In this document: in pieces, positions 8,513-17,804 of the stretch | Layout: each line of letters starts with the position of its first letter | How positions within the stretch are numbered: position 1 is the first letter of the stretch | DNA from: GCA-2687025 sp964473525 | GTDB lineage: Bacteria > Poribacteria > WGA-4E > GCA-2687025 | DNA: 61,791 nt | Direction: 5' to 3' | Assembly: GCA_964473525.1 (NCBI GenBank) | Contig: CAYYPK010000039.1 | Coordinates: 1 to 61,791, forward strand | Position numbers and translations under genes: made by a program | Notes under the pieces: model-generated | Told to the model about the DNA's origin: nothing | The model's database searches: none | What the model saw: only the letters and a program-made list of their open reading frames with translations

Positions 8513-11221
8513 ATGAACGTCGGAGTGAGACGTCGGTCGCGCGCGCACAGTGCCTTGATGGAGAAGCGACCTGCCTTGAATCACCCCACGTCCGAACGGC
8601 GCGTCGCAGCGCGTCGGAGCACGTTGTGCGATGAGTCGGCGGATACTGGCGCCCGTGTCGCCGCCGCGCGCGAGTTGGCGGCGCTTGGTGGCGATGCCGC
8701 CACAGAGGCGCTCGGTTCGACGCTTTCCTCGGCGGCAGAGCCGGTTGTGCGGGCGGCGGCGGAGGCGTTAGGAAGCATAGGCGCGCCCGCGGCCGATGCG
8801 GCTCCAGCGCTCGAGGCGGCGCTCGCCCGCGCCAACGGCTCCACGTGGGAGGCGGTCGCAGAAGCGCTCTCGCGAGTCGACCCCACGTACCGCGTCGCGA
8901 TCGGCGACGTGGTAGGCATCCGCCACCGCCAAGCCGGCTCCACGCTGCCCGACGAGGTCATTGAGAACGTCCCGTCCCTCATCGGCCACATGGATCTTGA
9001 CGAACGGTATACCTACGTAAACCGCGCGTACGCCGAGTGGGCCGGCAAACCTGTGGACGAGATCGTCGGCACGACCGTGCGCGACGTCTTCGGCGACGCC
9101 GTGCGTCAGAGCATTGATGAGCGCTTGCGCGCGGCCTTCGGCGGCGCCGAGGTCGACTTCACGAACCGGGTGACGTTCCACGGGGTTCGGGAGCGCGACA
9201 TCCGTGTCCGATACGTCCCAGACAAGACGCCGCAGGGAGACGTGCAGGGGCTGTACGTCATCCTCGAAGACGTGACCGACCTCGTGCGCACGGTCGACGA
9301 GCTCCAGGCGTCGGAGTCGAGGCTTCGCCGTCTCGTCTCGGCGATTCCAGATTCCATCCTTCGCGTCGACTCGACCGGCGTCATACTCGATCTCGCATCG
9401 CCGAGACACCCTGAAGGCGCGACCTACATCGGCCGGCACGTCGAAGAGTTCCTTTATGGGGAAGAGCCCGGCTCCAGTGTGGCGTGCATCGCCCGGGCCA
9501 TCGCCACGCGCGAGATGCAGGGCCTTGACCTCGCCATCGATTTCCACGGCGACCCTCGACAGTTCGAAGCGCGGTATGCGGCGATCGACAACACCGAGGT
9601 GTTCGTCATCGTCCGCGACGTCACGGGCGTCCGCCGTTTGGAGGACGACCTCCGCGAGCTCAACCAACAGCTCGAGGAGCGGGTCGCCGACCGAACAGCA
9701 GCGCTGGCTCGCGAGGCAGCTGCCCGCCAGGAGGCCAACAGCGCCCTCGCCGCACGCGCCGAGGAGCTCGAACGAGTCATGCGAGACGCCCGGTGCATCA
9801 TCTGGCAGTCCAACATCGAACAGGTCGAGGGCGGCAGGCTTGTCTGGACCCCTACGCGGACGGACGATCCCATCTTCCGCGCGGTGCTGCCGCTGACTGT
9901 TGAACCGGGCGACACGTACCTCGACGCATGGCGCAACTCCATCTTGCCGGACGACAAGGAGCGAATGGACGTGGCGGGCAACCAAGCCGTGCTCAACGAT
10001 CAGGCGGGATATGTCCAGACTTACACGTGCGTCGACGGGAGCGGCTCGCACCGCCGCATCCGCGAGGACGTGACCTTGCGGCGAACCGGCCCTCGGACGT
10101 GGGAGGCCGTGGGCGTGGCACACGACGTCACCTCGCTTGCCGAGGCCGAGGAGGTTACGCAGCGGCTGGCAACGCGCTTCCGGGCGGTCTTCCAGAACGC
10201 CCCCGTTGGGATGCTCATACGCGACGCGGCGTCGAGCTTGACGCACACGAACCTGGCTCTACACGAGATGCTGGGCTACAGCGAGGCCGAACTGCGCCCC
10301 CTACAGCCAGAGGATCTGATCGACCCCCGCGACTGGAACGACGACGCCAGGCGGCTGGTCGACGAACTCAGGGACGGGACACGGGACAGCTACTCGGTGG
10401 AGAGGCGGTACGTCCGCAAGAACGGCGAGAGCTTCTGGGTGCACTTACGGGTCTACGTCGTCCGCGACAACAGCGGGGAGCTTCTCTACTCGATCGCCAT
10501 GCTAGAGGACATCTCCGCCCGCAGAGCCGCGCAGGCAGCCATCGAGAGCCACGAGCGCGAACGCGCGCGGCTGCTTCAACGCGTCGTGGACATCCAAGAG
10601 GAGGAACGGGCGCGCATCGCCTACGAACTGCACGACCAGATCGGCCAGCAGCTCACGTCGCTGCTGCTGGGTCTAAAAGCAGCGGAAGCGTCGACAGAGA
10701 TATCGGACATGAGGGCGCAGACGGCCGCGCTAAGGGAGGACACAACGCAGGCTGTCGACAGTGTCAGGCAGATGGCGTTCGACATGCGGCCCGCCGCCCT
10801 CGATGACATGGGCGCTGTAACCGCGCTACGCCGTGATGTGGAGGCCCTCGGTGGGTCCGCGGACTTCCACGCCGTGTTCCGCGCGTACGACGAGGACGCC
10901 GTCAACCTGACGCCAGAGGCGGAGGTGGCGCTATATCGCGTCGTCAGCGCAGCGTTGACGAACATCGTCCAGCACGCCCAAGCCAAGAACGTGAGCGTCA
11001 TCATCCAGCCTCGCGAGGATGCGGCTCTCGCCGTGGTGGAGGACGACGGTCGGGGATTTGACGCTGAGGCGATCATGGACGGCCCCGTCGAGGCCCGATT
11101 CGGTCTCCTCGCCATGCAAGAGCGTATCGCGAACGTCGGCGGCGATCTGACGTTCGAGTCGTCCGTCGGCGAGGGTTCGGTCGTGCGCATCACGCTGCCC
11201 ATGCAGCGACCCGACCCGTGA
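8513..11221 (+). CDS. HEAT-repeat / multi-PAS sensor histidine kinase (HisKA_3, NarL-type)
   Basis: A 902-residue soluble sensor kinase. Residues about 45-125 form HEAT-like alanine/leucine helices (ARELAALGGDAATEALGSTL). Four PAS-type domains follow at roughly 145-255, 268-380, 424-545 and 555-680, with a coiled coil (QQLEERVADRTAAL) after the second. The dimerisation/phosphoacceptor segment is of HisKA_3 type, ERARIAYELHDQIGQQL, with phospho-His 707. The HATPase has an N-box (AALTNIVQHAQA) and G-boxes (DDGRGFD, GLLAMQERIANVGG). No transmembrane segment is seen. No response regulator lies in the window, so it is an orphan here. The start is uncertain: ATG 8513 or ATG 8555. Its TGA overlaps the GTG of adenosine deaminase by four bases, implying coupling. 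Confidence 0.85.
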   Translation: MNVGVRRRSRAHSALMEKRPALNHPTSERRVAARRSTLCDESADTGARVAAARELAALGGDAATEALGSTLSSAAEPVVRAAAEALGSIGAPAADAAPALEAALARANGSTWEAVAEALSRVDPTYRVAIGDVVGIRHRQAGSTLPDEVIENVPSLIGHMDLDERYTYVNRAYAEWAGKPVDEIVGTTVRDVFGDAVRQSIDERLRAAFGGAEVDFTNRVTFHGVRERDIRVRYVPDKTPQGDVQGLYVILEDVTDLVRTVDELQASESRLRRLVSAIPDSILRVDSTGVILDLASPRHPEGATYIGRHVEEFLYGEEPGSSVACIARAIATREMQGLDLAIDFHGDPRQFEARYAAIDNTEVFVIVRDVTGVRRLEDDLRELNQQLEERVADRTAALAREAAARQEANSALAARAEELERVMRDARCIIWQSNIEQVEGGRLVWTPTRTDDPIFRAVLPLTVEPGDTYLDAWRNSILPDDKERMDVAGNQAVLNDQAGYVQTYTCVDGSGSHRRIREDVTLRRTGPRTWEAVGVAHDVTSLAEAEEVTQRLATRFRAVFQNAPVGMLIRDAASSLTHTNLALHEMLGYSEAELRPLQPEDLIDPRDWNDDARRLVDELRDGTRDSYSVERRYVRKNGESFWVHLRVYVVRDNSGELLYSIAMLEDISARRAAQAAIESHERERARLLQRVVDIQEEERARIAYELHDQIGQQLTSLLLGLKAAEASTEISDMRAQTAALREDTTQAVDSVRQMAFDMRPAALDDMGAVTALRRDVEALGGSADFHAVFRAYDEDAVNLTPEAEVALYRVVSAALTNIVQHAQAKNVSVIIQPREDAALAVVEDDGRGFDAEAIMDGPVEARFGLLAMQERIANVGGDLTFESSVGEGSVVRITLPMQRPDP

Positions 11222-12168
11222 TAGACGTGGGCGCCCTCCCGAAGGTGGAGCTGCATTGCCACTACGACGGGGTCGTCGACGCAGCGATGCTGCGAGAGCT
11301 GGGCGCCGAAGCCTTCCCCGTCTCAGCCGACGCTCTCGACGCCGCCCAGCCCGTGACCGGCTTCGATGACTTCCTGCGGTGGTTTGAGATCGCGGACCCC
11401 GGCAGCACGGACCTCGACGTGTTCGCGCCCATTCTGCGCGCGCATGTCGATAGACTGCGGGCGCAGAACGTGCGCTACGCGGAGATATACACCAGTATGC
11501 CGCGCGGCGAGGACGACCCAGTTCCCGCCATGCGCTCGTCCATCGACCGAGTCCGCGAGCGCGAGCGTGGCGTGATCCAGGTCGAGTTCCTCGTGCAGAT
11601 CGCTCGCGGCGGGTCGCCGGAGCGTGTGCTTGGTCAAGTCGAGCGCGCAATTGCGCTGCACACGGCCGGAATCACCGTGGGGATTGCCGTCGCCGGTCCC
11701 GAAGAGGGATGGCCAGTCAGGCCGCACCAACGGGCGCTGCGCCTCGCCTGCGACAGCGGCGTGCCAATCGAAATCCACGCGGGGGAGTGGTGCGGTCCAG
11801 AATCCGTCTGGGACGCTCTCGAACACGGGTACCCTACGCGCATCGGACATGGCGTCGCGATCCTGCGAGACGACGCGCTCATCAGGCGCTTCCGCGACGA
11901 ACAGACGCACATTGAGATGTGCCCAACGTCGAATGTCAAGACCGGAGCTGTCGAGCGCATCGCCGACCACCCCATCCGCCGCGCGTTCGATCTGGGGCTG
12001 AACGTCGGGGCCAACACGGACGATCCGGGCGCTTTCGCCTGCTCGATGAATTCGGAGTACGAACTGCTCGTCGACGAGTTCGGTTTCACTGCCGAGGAGC
12101 TGGACGTGCTACGTCGGAACGCCCTGGCCGCGCGTTTTCAGCCGCAACTGCGAGTGCCCGTGGACTAG
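11218..12168 (+). CDS. Adenosine deaminase-family amidohydrolase
   Basis: A 316-residue TIM-barrel metalloenzyme. It opens with PKVELHCHYDG (zinc ligands H13, H15), carries IEIHAGEW (zinc His 187, catalytic Glu 190), RIGHG, the substrate-loop signature MCPTSN, and NTDDPG with the zinc/catalytic Asp pair (D268, D269). These are the full adenosine/adenine deaminase motifs, so it should hydrolyse adenosine or a related aminopurine to the oxo form plus ammonia. The start is GTG 11218, inside the stop of the histidine kinase (GTGA overlap), so it is probably translated by reinitiation. That pairing is unusual and suggests the kinase senses something tied to purine salvage, but this is inference. 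Confidence 0.9.
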   Translation: MIDVGALPKVELHCHYDGVVDAAMLRELGAEAFPVSADALDAAQPVTGFDDFLRWFEIADPGSTDLDVFAPILRAHVDRLRAQNVRYAEIYTSMPRGEDDPVPAMRSSIDRVRERERGVIQVEFLVQIARGGSPERVLGQVERAIALHTAGITVGIAVAGPEEGWPVRPHQRALRLACDSGVPIEIHAGEWCGPESVWDALEHGYPTRIGHGVAILRDDALIRRFRDEQTHIEMCPTSNVKTGAVERIADHPIRRAFDLGLNVGANTDDPGAFACSMNSEYELLVDEFGFTAEELDVLRRNALAARFQPQLRVPVD

Positions 12169-12173
12169 GACGT

Positions 12174-12189
12174 GGGAGTCACCACTCCC
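12174..12189. terminator. Small hairpin between convergent genes
   Basis: GGGAGT, loop CACC, ACTCCC: a perfect 6-bp stem just after the adenosine deaminase stop and overlapping the stop of the convergent lipoprotein gene. No T tract on either side, so it is weak as an intrinsic terminator. Confidence 0.25.
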
Positions 12190-12457
12190 GACGGTAGCGC
12201 AGGGCGGGATGGCGCATATCCATGTGGCCTCCCGACCCATCACGAAGCAACGGCGGCGCCATGGTCACATCTCTCGATGGCAGGGGATGCGTCAGCGTCA
12301 CGTGCCGCACCGCAGGGGCGTACGGTCGGAAGGCGATGCCGGCGCCGCCCGAGGAGCTCGGCGCTGAGCGCAGCATGTGATGAGTCGTTGGCGCTACGGC
12401 GCATCCTGAGACAACGCACGCCACAGCCACGACCGTCACCATCATCCGCTTCCGCAT
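12179..12457 (-). CDS. Small putative lipoprotein, function unknown
   Basis: A 92-residue frame beginning MRKRMMVTVVAVACVVSGCAV: positively charged start, hydrophobic core and a lipobox (VSGC), so it looks like an exported, lipid-anchored protein. The ATG at 12457-12455 is preceded by AAAGGGAGGGA at good spacing, which supports it being real. The mature part is short, rich in His/Pro/Arg and matches no family that I recognise. It is convergent with adenosine deaminase. The low-complexity mature region leaves room for doubt. Confidence 0.5.
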   Translation of the reverse strand: MRKRMMVTVVAVACVVSGCAVAPTTHHMLRSAPSSSGGAGIAFRPYAPAVRHVTLTHPLPSRDVTMAPPLLRDGSGGHMDMRHPALRYRREW

Positions 12458-12617
12458 GGTCTGTTCCCTCCCTTTGGCACGTCCATCGGCCACGTAGACG
12501 TGTACCACGAGGTCGAGCGGCGTACAAGCGGCGGCGCGCCACGCCTGGATGGGGACGACATGCGGGGATGGCGGCGCAGGCCGCAATCCCCGCGTGCTCG
12601 GTCGTTGTGTTCGCAGG

Positions 12618-13361
12618 TCAGTCAGAAGCTACCGCGTCTATGTGCCCGACGGCCTCTTCGGTCGTCCACACCGCGTTGGCGATGAACCGGAAGTTGGTGA
12701 TGGCGGCGGCGTACCCGTCACCGTCGGGGACCTTCGCGGCGGCGGTCGCGTCCTTCACCACGGCCACCTCGAACCCCTGCTCCAGCAGTTCGCGCATGTG
12801 CGCCTCGACGCACAGGTTAGCGGACATCCCTCCGAGGATGACCTTGTCCACGCCGCGCTTGCGCAGCTGCAGGACCAGGTCGTTCGTCTCGGGACCGTAC
12901 ACCTTGTGAGGGCTGACCACGACGGTCTCCTCGTCCTCGATGTACTTCTTGTACTGCTCGAGCCAGTCGGCGCCGGAGCCAGCGAAGCCCTCGAGGGACA
13001 GCGCGCCCTTGCGGTTGAACATACCAATGGCGTGCATCAGCTTCTCGAGCGCGCCCTCGAAGTGCCAGCCATGGTCTGTCGGGTAGTAGTAGTGCGGCGA
13101 GACGAAGACGGGTATACCCGCCGCCTGCGCCGACTCGAACAGTTGGCCGATGTGCTCGACGGTGTCGTTCTCGGTCACGCTCTCGCCGACAACGCCCCAC
13201 GTGACGCCGTCGGGGCTCAGGAAGTCGTTCTGCGGGTCGGTGATGAGCAACGCGGTGTGCCCTGCGACGACTTCCATGCCGGGATCGGGCAACTGCGCGT
13301 GGGCAGGCCGACCTGCCACCACGAGCAGCGCGATGGCGCAAGCTATCAGTACAGGCTTCAT
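12618..13361 (-). CDS. Exported isochorismatase-family hydrolase
   Basis: A 247-residue cysteine hydrolase with a Sec signal peptide (MKPVLIACAIALLVVAGRPAHA). The isochorismatase/nicotinamidase triad is visible: Asp in ALLITDPQNDF (D42), Lys in SPHKVYG (K153) and Cys in GMSANLCVEAH (C184), with the usual cis-peptide segment before the Cys. Family members hydrolyse isochorismate, nicotinamide, N-carbamoyl compounds or ureas; the substrate here is unknown. The ATG at 13361 is chosen because it starts the signal peptide, even though the frame extends upstream. Periplasmic isochorismatase-like proteins are known but less usual than cytoplasmic ones. Confidence 0.88.
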   Translation of the reverse strand: MKPVLIACAIALLVVAGRPAHAQLPDPGMEVVAGHTALLITDPQNDFLSPDGVTWGVVGESVTENDTVEHIGQLFESAQAAGIPVFVSPHYYYPTDHGWHFEGALEKLMHAIGMFNRKGALSLEGFAGSGADWLEQYKKYIEDEETVVVSPHKVYGPETNDLVLQLRKRGVDKVILGGMSANLCVEAHMRELLEQGFEVAVVKDATAAAKVPDGDGYAAAITNFRFIANAVWTTEEAVGHIDAVASD

Positions 13362-13532
13362 GCTGATCCAAACCCCCTCGGTTGTGTGCGTCCAGAGGCA
13401 GGCCCAGCCTGGCTTCCGATGCGCCGTTGTGCCAGGCCATCGCAGGTTGGTTGGCTGCCCCTCCCGAGTATACGGCACGGAGGCAGGTCGAACGCGAATG
13501 CAAGGCGGAATAGGCACTTGCGCCCCGACGGG

Positions 13533-16022
13533 CTACTCGTCGCTGGCCCAGACGAATTCGCCGGCGCCGACACTCCAGTCCTCTCCGAAGAACCCGGCGA
13601 CACGCACGCCATCGGCGCCGGTCAGAAGCGCGTCAGGCCCGAGGATGGTGACGTCGGCATAGGCGACGCCGGACACGAAGTAGGGCATGCGATCGGTCAA
13701 CCGCATCCCGGCGAGGCCCGAGCCGGTGACGACGCCCACAAGGCCCTCGCTCGTGCCTGGGATGGGCCACACGAAGAGGCCGGCCAGGTCGTCGCCGGGA
13801 ATCTCGCGAGCCCCAACGCGGAAGCCGCCACGGAACGCACTCACGGGGCTGTCGGGCAGCAGCGTGTTCCACGCCGCGTTCGTATCCGCATTCCCGTAGA
13901 GGATGATGTTCCGACTGGAGATCATTGCATCGGTGAGCTCGACGTCGCGCACCATGTCCACGGCGCCGTTGCCGCGGTACCAGAAGGTCTCGGCGTCGAG
14001 CCGAGCCTTGTCGTGCGCCCAGGCGTTCTCGTCGTCGGCCCCGGTCGTGCCGTACACGAAGACCATGTTCCGTCCGAATGCGCGCTTGAACGGTCCATAT
14101 CGATTCGGCCCCTTGAGCGCTGGTTCCGGCGCCGGGATGTCGACCCACGTTTCGCCATCGCGCCGGAGCCATATGCCGGCCTCGTCATCCGGCGCGATGG
14201 GGTCCAATGTCTGCCCGTCGAGCGCCACGAGGATGGCGTCCGCGGGCATGGCGTGCCGCGTGTCCAGCCGCAGCCGCGCCACGTTCTCGGTCGCACCCGT
14301 GAACGCCCGCCTGTGTGGGTCGTAGCGCAGATCAACGGAGCTGGGGCGCGACATGCTCGCCTGCGCCTCAATGCACACCCAATGCGACGACGACGATATG
14401 CCAGGGTTGGCGGTCGTGAACCGGACATCGCGAACGGCGTCGCTCGCAGGGCGCACGGATCGTGCGAACAGATCGAACATGGGCGCCCAGTCGACGCAGT
14501 CGGCGCCCGGCTCGTCGTCGTTTCCCCACCAGTGCCCGGCGTGGGGTTCCTCGTGGTAGGTCAAGGCGTTGTGGTATGGCTCGAGCGCGTCCAGCATGAT
14601 TTGCGCCTGGGCTGGCGGGACGTTGTCGTCCGCGCCACCGTGGAGCACGTACACGCCGAGAGGCTCAAGGTTCCGAACGAGCGAGAGCGTGTCACTCGGT
14701 AGGGCGGCCCGGCGGAGGAGGGCTGCCATCTCCGTGGTCTCCTCGGCGCGCCTACGTCGGGTGTACGAGCTGAAGCTCGGCCAACCCGCGCTGGGGCCAA
14801 CCGCGGCGAACCTGTCGGGGTACGTCACGCCGAGATGCCACGCGCCGTGGCCTCCCATGGAATGCCCAGTGAGATACGTGCGCGCGGGGTCCGTGCCGAG
14901 CTCCCGCTGCGCGGTGTCCAATACTTCCATGGCGTCGTCGCGGCCCCAGTCCTCCCAGTCGAACCCGAACGGCCGCCGGTTCGTTGGCGCGACGATGTGC
15001 GCCCACGTCTTGCTGGAGTACGCCTCCGCCTGGCCGATGCCCTCGACTCCCGCGCCATGGAGTGTAAGAACAAGCGCGGGACGGGCGTCCGTGACGGGCT
15101 GGGCTGGCTGCACGCCGTAGTACTGCACGCTCCCGTCGATCCCGCTGACGAACGTCCGTTTACGGCTCTGGCGCGCTCCGCGCACCCGCAGCGACACAGT
15201 GGCGGAATCGCTTGACCCGGCTCCGTCGTCGACCGTCAGCTCAACAGGGACGGTCTCAGTGTCCGGCGTCTCCGACACCCGAATCGGGAACCCAACCTTG
15301 CGGACGCTCATCGGGGGCACGGGCGGAAGGGTCACTGTGGCCGGAGCGGCGCCGGACACGCTGGCCGTGAGCCGCGCATGTCGGCGCGGCGCGTCCGACG
15401 CGTTGATGACGATGACTGCGCCCTGCGCGTCGGTCGTCTCGCCCGCGACGAGGTCAGGGAGCGTGGCGTCGTCCACGTTCAGCATCACGCTGCCGCGCGG
15501 CTCGACCAGCTGTGCGCGGAATCCTCCGCGGCGAGCTTCAAATAGGAGATCGTTGGGGCCTTCGCGGAGCAGCACGGGCATCCGCCAGTAGCCGTAGCGG
15601 TATGGATTGCCCGTGAGCAGCCTGCCGTTCACGTAGACCGCCGAGTGACCCTGGGCCTCCAGGAGCGCGACGCCGCCTTCCTCCCGCTCCACGTGCACCG
15701 CAGCGTAGCCGCGTCGGAACTCCTCGCCACCGAACCACCCGTCCTCATTCGCCGACAGTCGTGACCACGTGAGCGTCGAACCATCCGGGTGCGTGACGGT
15801 GCCTCCCTCGACCGGCGTCTCCCACGTTCCCGCCACGATACGGGCCTCGACCGCGTCGGTGTGCAACGGCGAGCGGCCGCTGCGGCCGGCGGGCGGCAGA
15901 ATGAGCGCCTCGGTCAACGGAGTGGCTCCATCCGCAGTCGCGACGGCGGCGACCAACGTCATCATCAGGGACCATGCTCGCACAGGCGGTCTCCAGGTGG
16001 GTTCGCGCATCGGGCGCGACAT
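13533..16022 (-). CDS. Large secreted esterase/prolyl-oligopeptidase-like hydrolase
   Basis: An 829-residue exported protein; the signal peptide is near residues 10-35 (PVRAWSLMMTLVAAVATADG). The N-terminal third is beta-rich, probably sugar-binding or Ig-like (VALLEAQGHSAVYVNGRLLTGNPYRYGYW). A middle alpha/beta-hydrolase domain follows with LTGHSMGGHGAWHLG (catalytic Ser), HGGADDNVPPAQA and HAGHWWGND (likely acid and His). The C-terminal third has no clear family. The ATG at 16022 overlaps the stop of the upstream PhyH gene by one base (TGATG), which fixes the start and indicates coupling; a second ATG nine residues in would also work. Likely an esterase acting on secreted or surface polymers. 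Confidence 0.82.
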   Translation of the reverse strand: MSRPMREPTWRPPVRAWSLMMTLVAAVATADGATPLTEALILPPAGRSGRSPLHTDAVEARIVAGTWETPVEGGTVTHPDGSTLTWSRLSANEDGWFGGEEFRRGYAAVHVEREEGGVALLEAQGHSAVYVNGRLLTGNPYRYGYWRMPVLLREGPNDLLFEARRGGFRAQLVEPRGSVMLNVDDATLPDLVAGETTDAQGAVIVINASDAPRRHARLTASVSGAAPATVTLPPVPPMSVRKVGFPIRVSETPDTETVPVELTVDDGAGSSDSATVSLRVRGARQSRKRTFVSGIDGSVQYYGVQPAQPVTDARPALVLTLHGAGVEGIGQAEAYSSKTWAHIVAPTNRRPFGFDWEDWGRDDAMEVLDTAQRELGTDPARTYLTGHSMGGHGAWHLGVTYPDRFAAVGPSAGWPSFSSYTRRRRAEETTEMAALLRRAALPSDTLSLVRNLEPLGVYVLHGGADDNVPPAQAQIMLDALEPYHNALTYHEEPHAGHWWGNDDEPGADCVDWAPMFDLFARSVRPASDAVRDVRFTTANPGISSSSHWVCIEAQASMSRPSSVDLRYDPHRRAFTGATENVARLRLDTRHAMPADAILVALDGQTLDPIAPDDEAGIWLRRDGETWVDIPAPEPALKGPNRYGPFKRAFGRNMVFVYGTTGADDENAWAHDKARLDAETFWYRGNGAVDMVRDVELTDAMISSRNIILYGNADTNAAWNTLLPDSPVSAFRGGFRVGAREIPGDDLAGLFVWPIPGTSEGLVGVVTGSGLAGMRLTDRMPYFVSGVAYADVTILGPDALLTGADGVRVAGFFGEDWSVGAGEFVWASDE

Positions 16023-16762
16023 CACACGTTCATGGTGTCGAACTGGGGGTGGTACACCTCGTGGAAGAACGACTTCTTGCCGTCGGGCAGCCCGTCGACG
16101 ACGTCTTGCGAGATGGACCGGGGGTGATGGTGCCGGACGCAGACGTGGTTGTACGCGTAGAAGATGGCGAGGCGGTCGTTGTCCTGGTTCGTCCACGGCG
16201 CGCGGGAGTGTCGGCACGCCTCCGCGAACGCGAGGATCGACCCTGGCGGGCAACTGTAGGTCTCGAAATACGGCGGGCGTAGTTCGTCGAACGCCTTGGG
16301 CACGGGCCACACGTTCGCCTTGTGCGAACCCGCCATGAAGACGGTTCCGCCCTGCCACTCCTTGACCTCCTCCAACTCGAACACGACGCGAAGCATGCCC
16401 GAGTAGATCTGCCCGTCGTGGTAGTTGTAGTTGTAGTTCGGATAGACCGTCTTCACGCCGCCATGCGGGAAGATCTTGGCGTCGTCGTCGTACGTCCGGT
16501 GCGAGAAGAAGGCGCTCTCGAGTCGGACGCGCTCACGTCGGTGTTCCAGCACGTCGCTCACGATGTCCATGACCTCGGGATGGTCGATCAGCTTCGCTCC
16601 CGGCCCGCCTGGTAGCGCCCGCTCGTGTGGAGGTAGCGCCGCAGCGTCGGATCTGAGCTTGTGACAGTACTCCTTCAACTCACCGACGAGGTCCGGCGAG
16701 AGCGCGCCGGGTTTCAGCACGTAACCCTTGAGGTCGAACATGAACTTCTGTTCGTCGGTCAT
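16022..16762 (-). CDS. PhyH-family oxygenase, atypical metal site
   Basis: A 246-residue PhyH-like protein (KFMFDLKGYVLKPGALS at the start; GGTVFMAGSHKANVWP in the core; a late His in ACRHSRAPW). Unlike the other three PhyH genes here I see no clear HxD iron-binding motif: the corresponding region reads YHDGQIYSGML. The subfamily may use different ligands or have lost activity. ATG 16762 is preceded by GGGAGGA. Its stop overlaps the start of the secreted esterase gene (TGATG), so the two are co-translated. It diverges from another PhyH gene starting at 16876, with a 113-base shared promoter region. Confidence 0.88.
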   Translation of the reverse strand: MTDEQKFMFDLKGYVLKPGALSPDLVGELKEYCHKLRSDAAALPPHERALPGGPGAKLIDHPEVMDIVSDVLEHRRERVRLESAFFSHRTYDDDAKIFPHGGVKTVYPNYNYNYHDGQIYSGMLRVVFELEEVKEWQGGTVFMAGSHKANVWPVPKAFDELRPPYFETYSCPPGSILAFAEACRHSRAPWTNQDNDRLAIFYAYNHVCVRHHHPRSISQDVVDGLPDGKKSFFHEVYHPQFDTMNV

Positions 16763-16875
16763 CAGTGTCCTCCCAGATCCCTATGACAGGCGCCCTGTTG
16801 CGGGCGCTAGCGGCGGCTGTCAGGATAGAGCGACGCGACAGCCAATGGAAGCGTGGAGGCGACGGCGCCTTGGGA

Positions 16876-17775
16876 ATGCACGTAGACACCGCGCGGTTCG
16901 CCGCGGACGGGTTCCTCGTTGTAAGAGACGCCCTCACATCGGCCGAGGTCGAGGCGCTGAGAACGGACGCGTTGGCAGTGAAGGCGGCTGCGATCGGGCG
17001 CAGGCTGGCGGGCCTTCGGTATTGGCCGTCCCGCATCAAGGCGCTGTCGGAGCAGACCGCGATCCCTCGCGACGAGGTCGCCGCGTGCACCTGGGGCGTG
17101 AATGAGATCACGCGACGCGAGCTGTTGCGTCCTGGACTGGTCAACGTGCTGGGCCACCCCACTACGCACCGCGTCACGCTCGCCCTGCTCGGCGAGAATC
17201 CGCGCGCTTGGGGTCTGAAACTCCTGTGGGCGCCACAGATCGTCGACTACGACCTCCATTGGCACCGGGACACGATTCCGCTGGAGCTGTACGACGCGTG
17301 CCATCACAAGCCAGCGGCGCAGGACCACATCCAATACAACGCCGCGCTCTACGACGACCCTAGTTTCATCGTCGTCCCTGGGTCGCACCGACGGGCACTG
17401 ACAGATGAGGAGTGGCGGGCGATCAGGTACGACCCAGCCGCAGAGCTTCCAGGGCAGGCCCGTGCGGATCTGTCGCCTGGCGACGTGCTATTCATGGACG
17501 CACACACGCTGCACCGGGGCGCCTGCGCGGCGGGGTCGCCACGTCTTACGCTGCACTTCTCGGCCCAGGCGAGTTGGGTGCCGCTCAAGCGGTGGGGAAC
17601 CACCGAGGATCAGGTGTGGATCACCGGCGACGAGTTCATGGACCAGTTGACGCCGGTCGCGCGGGAGTACTACCAGGCTCTGCGCACTACGAATGTCACC
17701 GATGACGCAGTCGTTCACGTGCGTCAGGCGGCGGTCGCCAGCGGATGGTCGCCGCGCTCGCCGCGTCCGACCTAG
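16876..17775 (+). CDS. Phytanoyl-CoA dioxygenase (PhyH) family oxygenase
   Basis: A 299-residue PhyH protein, MHVDTARFAADGFLVVRDALT at the start. HxD ligands are in LHWHRDT (H130, D132), the distal His is in TLHRG (H213), and VVPGSHRR marks the family strand. It is longer than its neighbours, with an insert rich in charged residues after the first helix. I prefer ATG 16876 over the in-frame ATG at 16765, because homologous N-termini begin just before the FxxDGFLVV helix. It is followed after 29 bases by the heparinase-like gene, so the two may be co-transcribed; oxidation of a uronic-acid product is one possibility. Confidence 0.9.
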   Translation: MHVDTARFAADGFLVVRDALTSAEVEALRTDALAVKAAAIGRRLAGLRYWPSRIKALSEQTAIPRDEVAACTWGVNEITRRELLRPGLVNVLGHPTTHRVTLALLGENPRAWGLKLLWAPQIVDYDLHWHRDTIPLELYDACHHKPAAQDHIQYNAALYDDPSFIVVPGSHRRALTDEEWRAIRYDPAAELPGQARADLSPGDVLFMDAHTLHRGACAAGSPRLTLHFSAQASWVPLKRWGTTEDQVWITGDEFMDQLTPVAREYYQALRTTNVTDDAVVHVRQAAVASGWSPRSPRPT

Positions 17776-17804
17776 ACCGGTCGCAAGCCACAACGGAGAC
17801 GGAC

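Noticed and set aside
12549..14702. 717-codon open frame on the plus strand
   Set aside because: It runs antisense through the isochorismatase and secreted esterase genes, with no ribosome site and no domain-like sequence.
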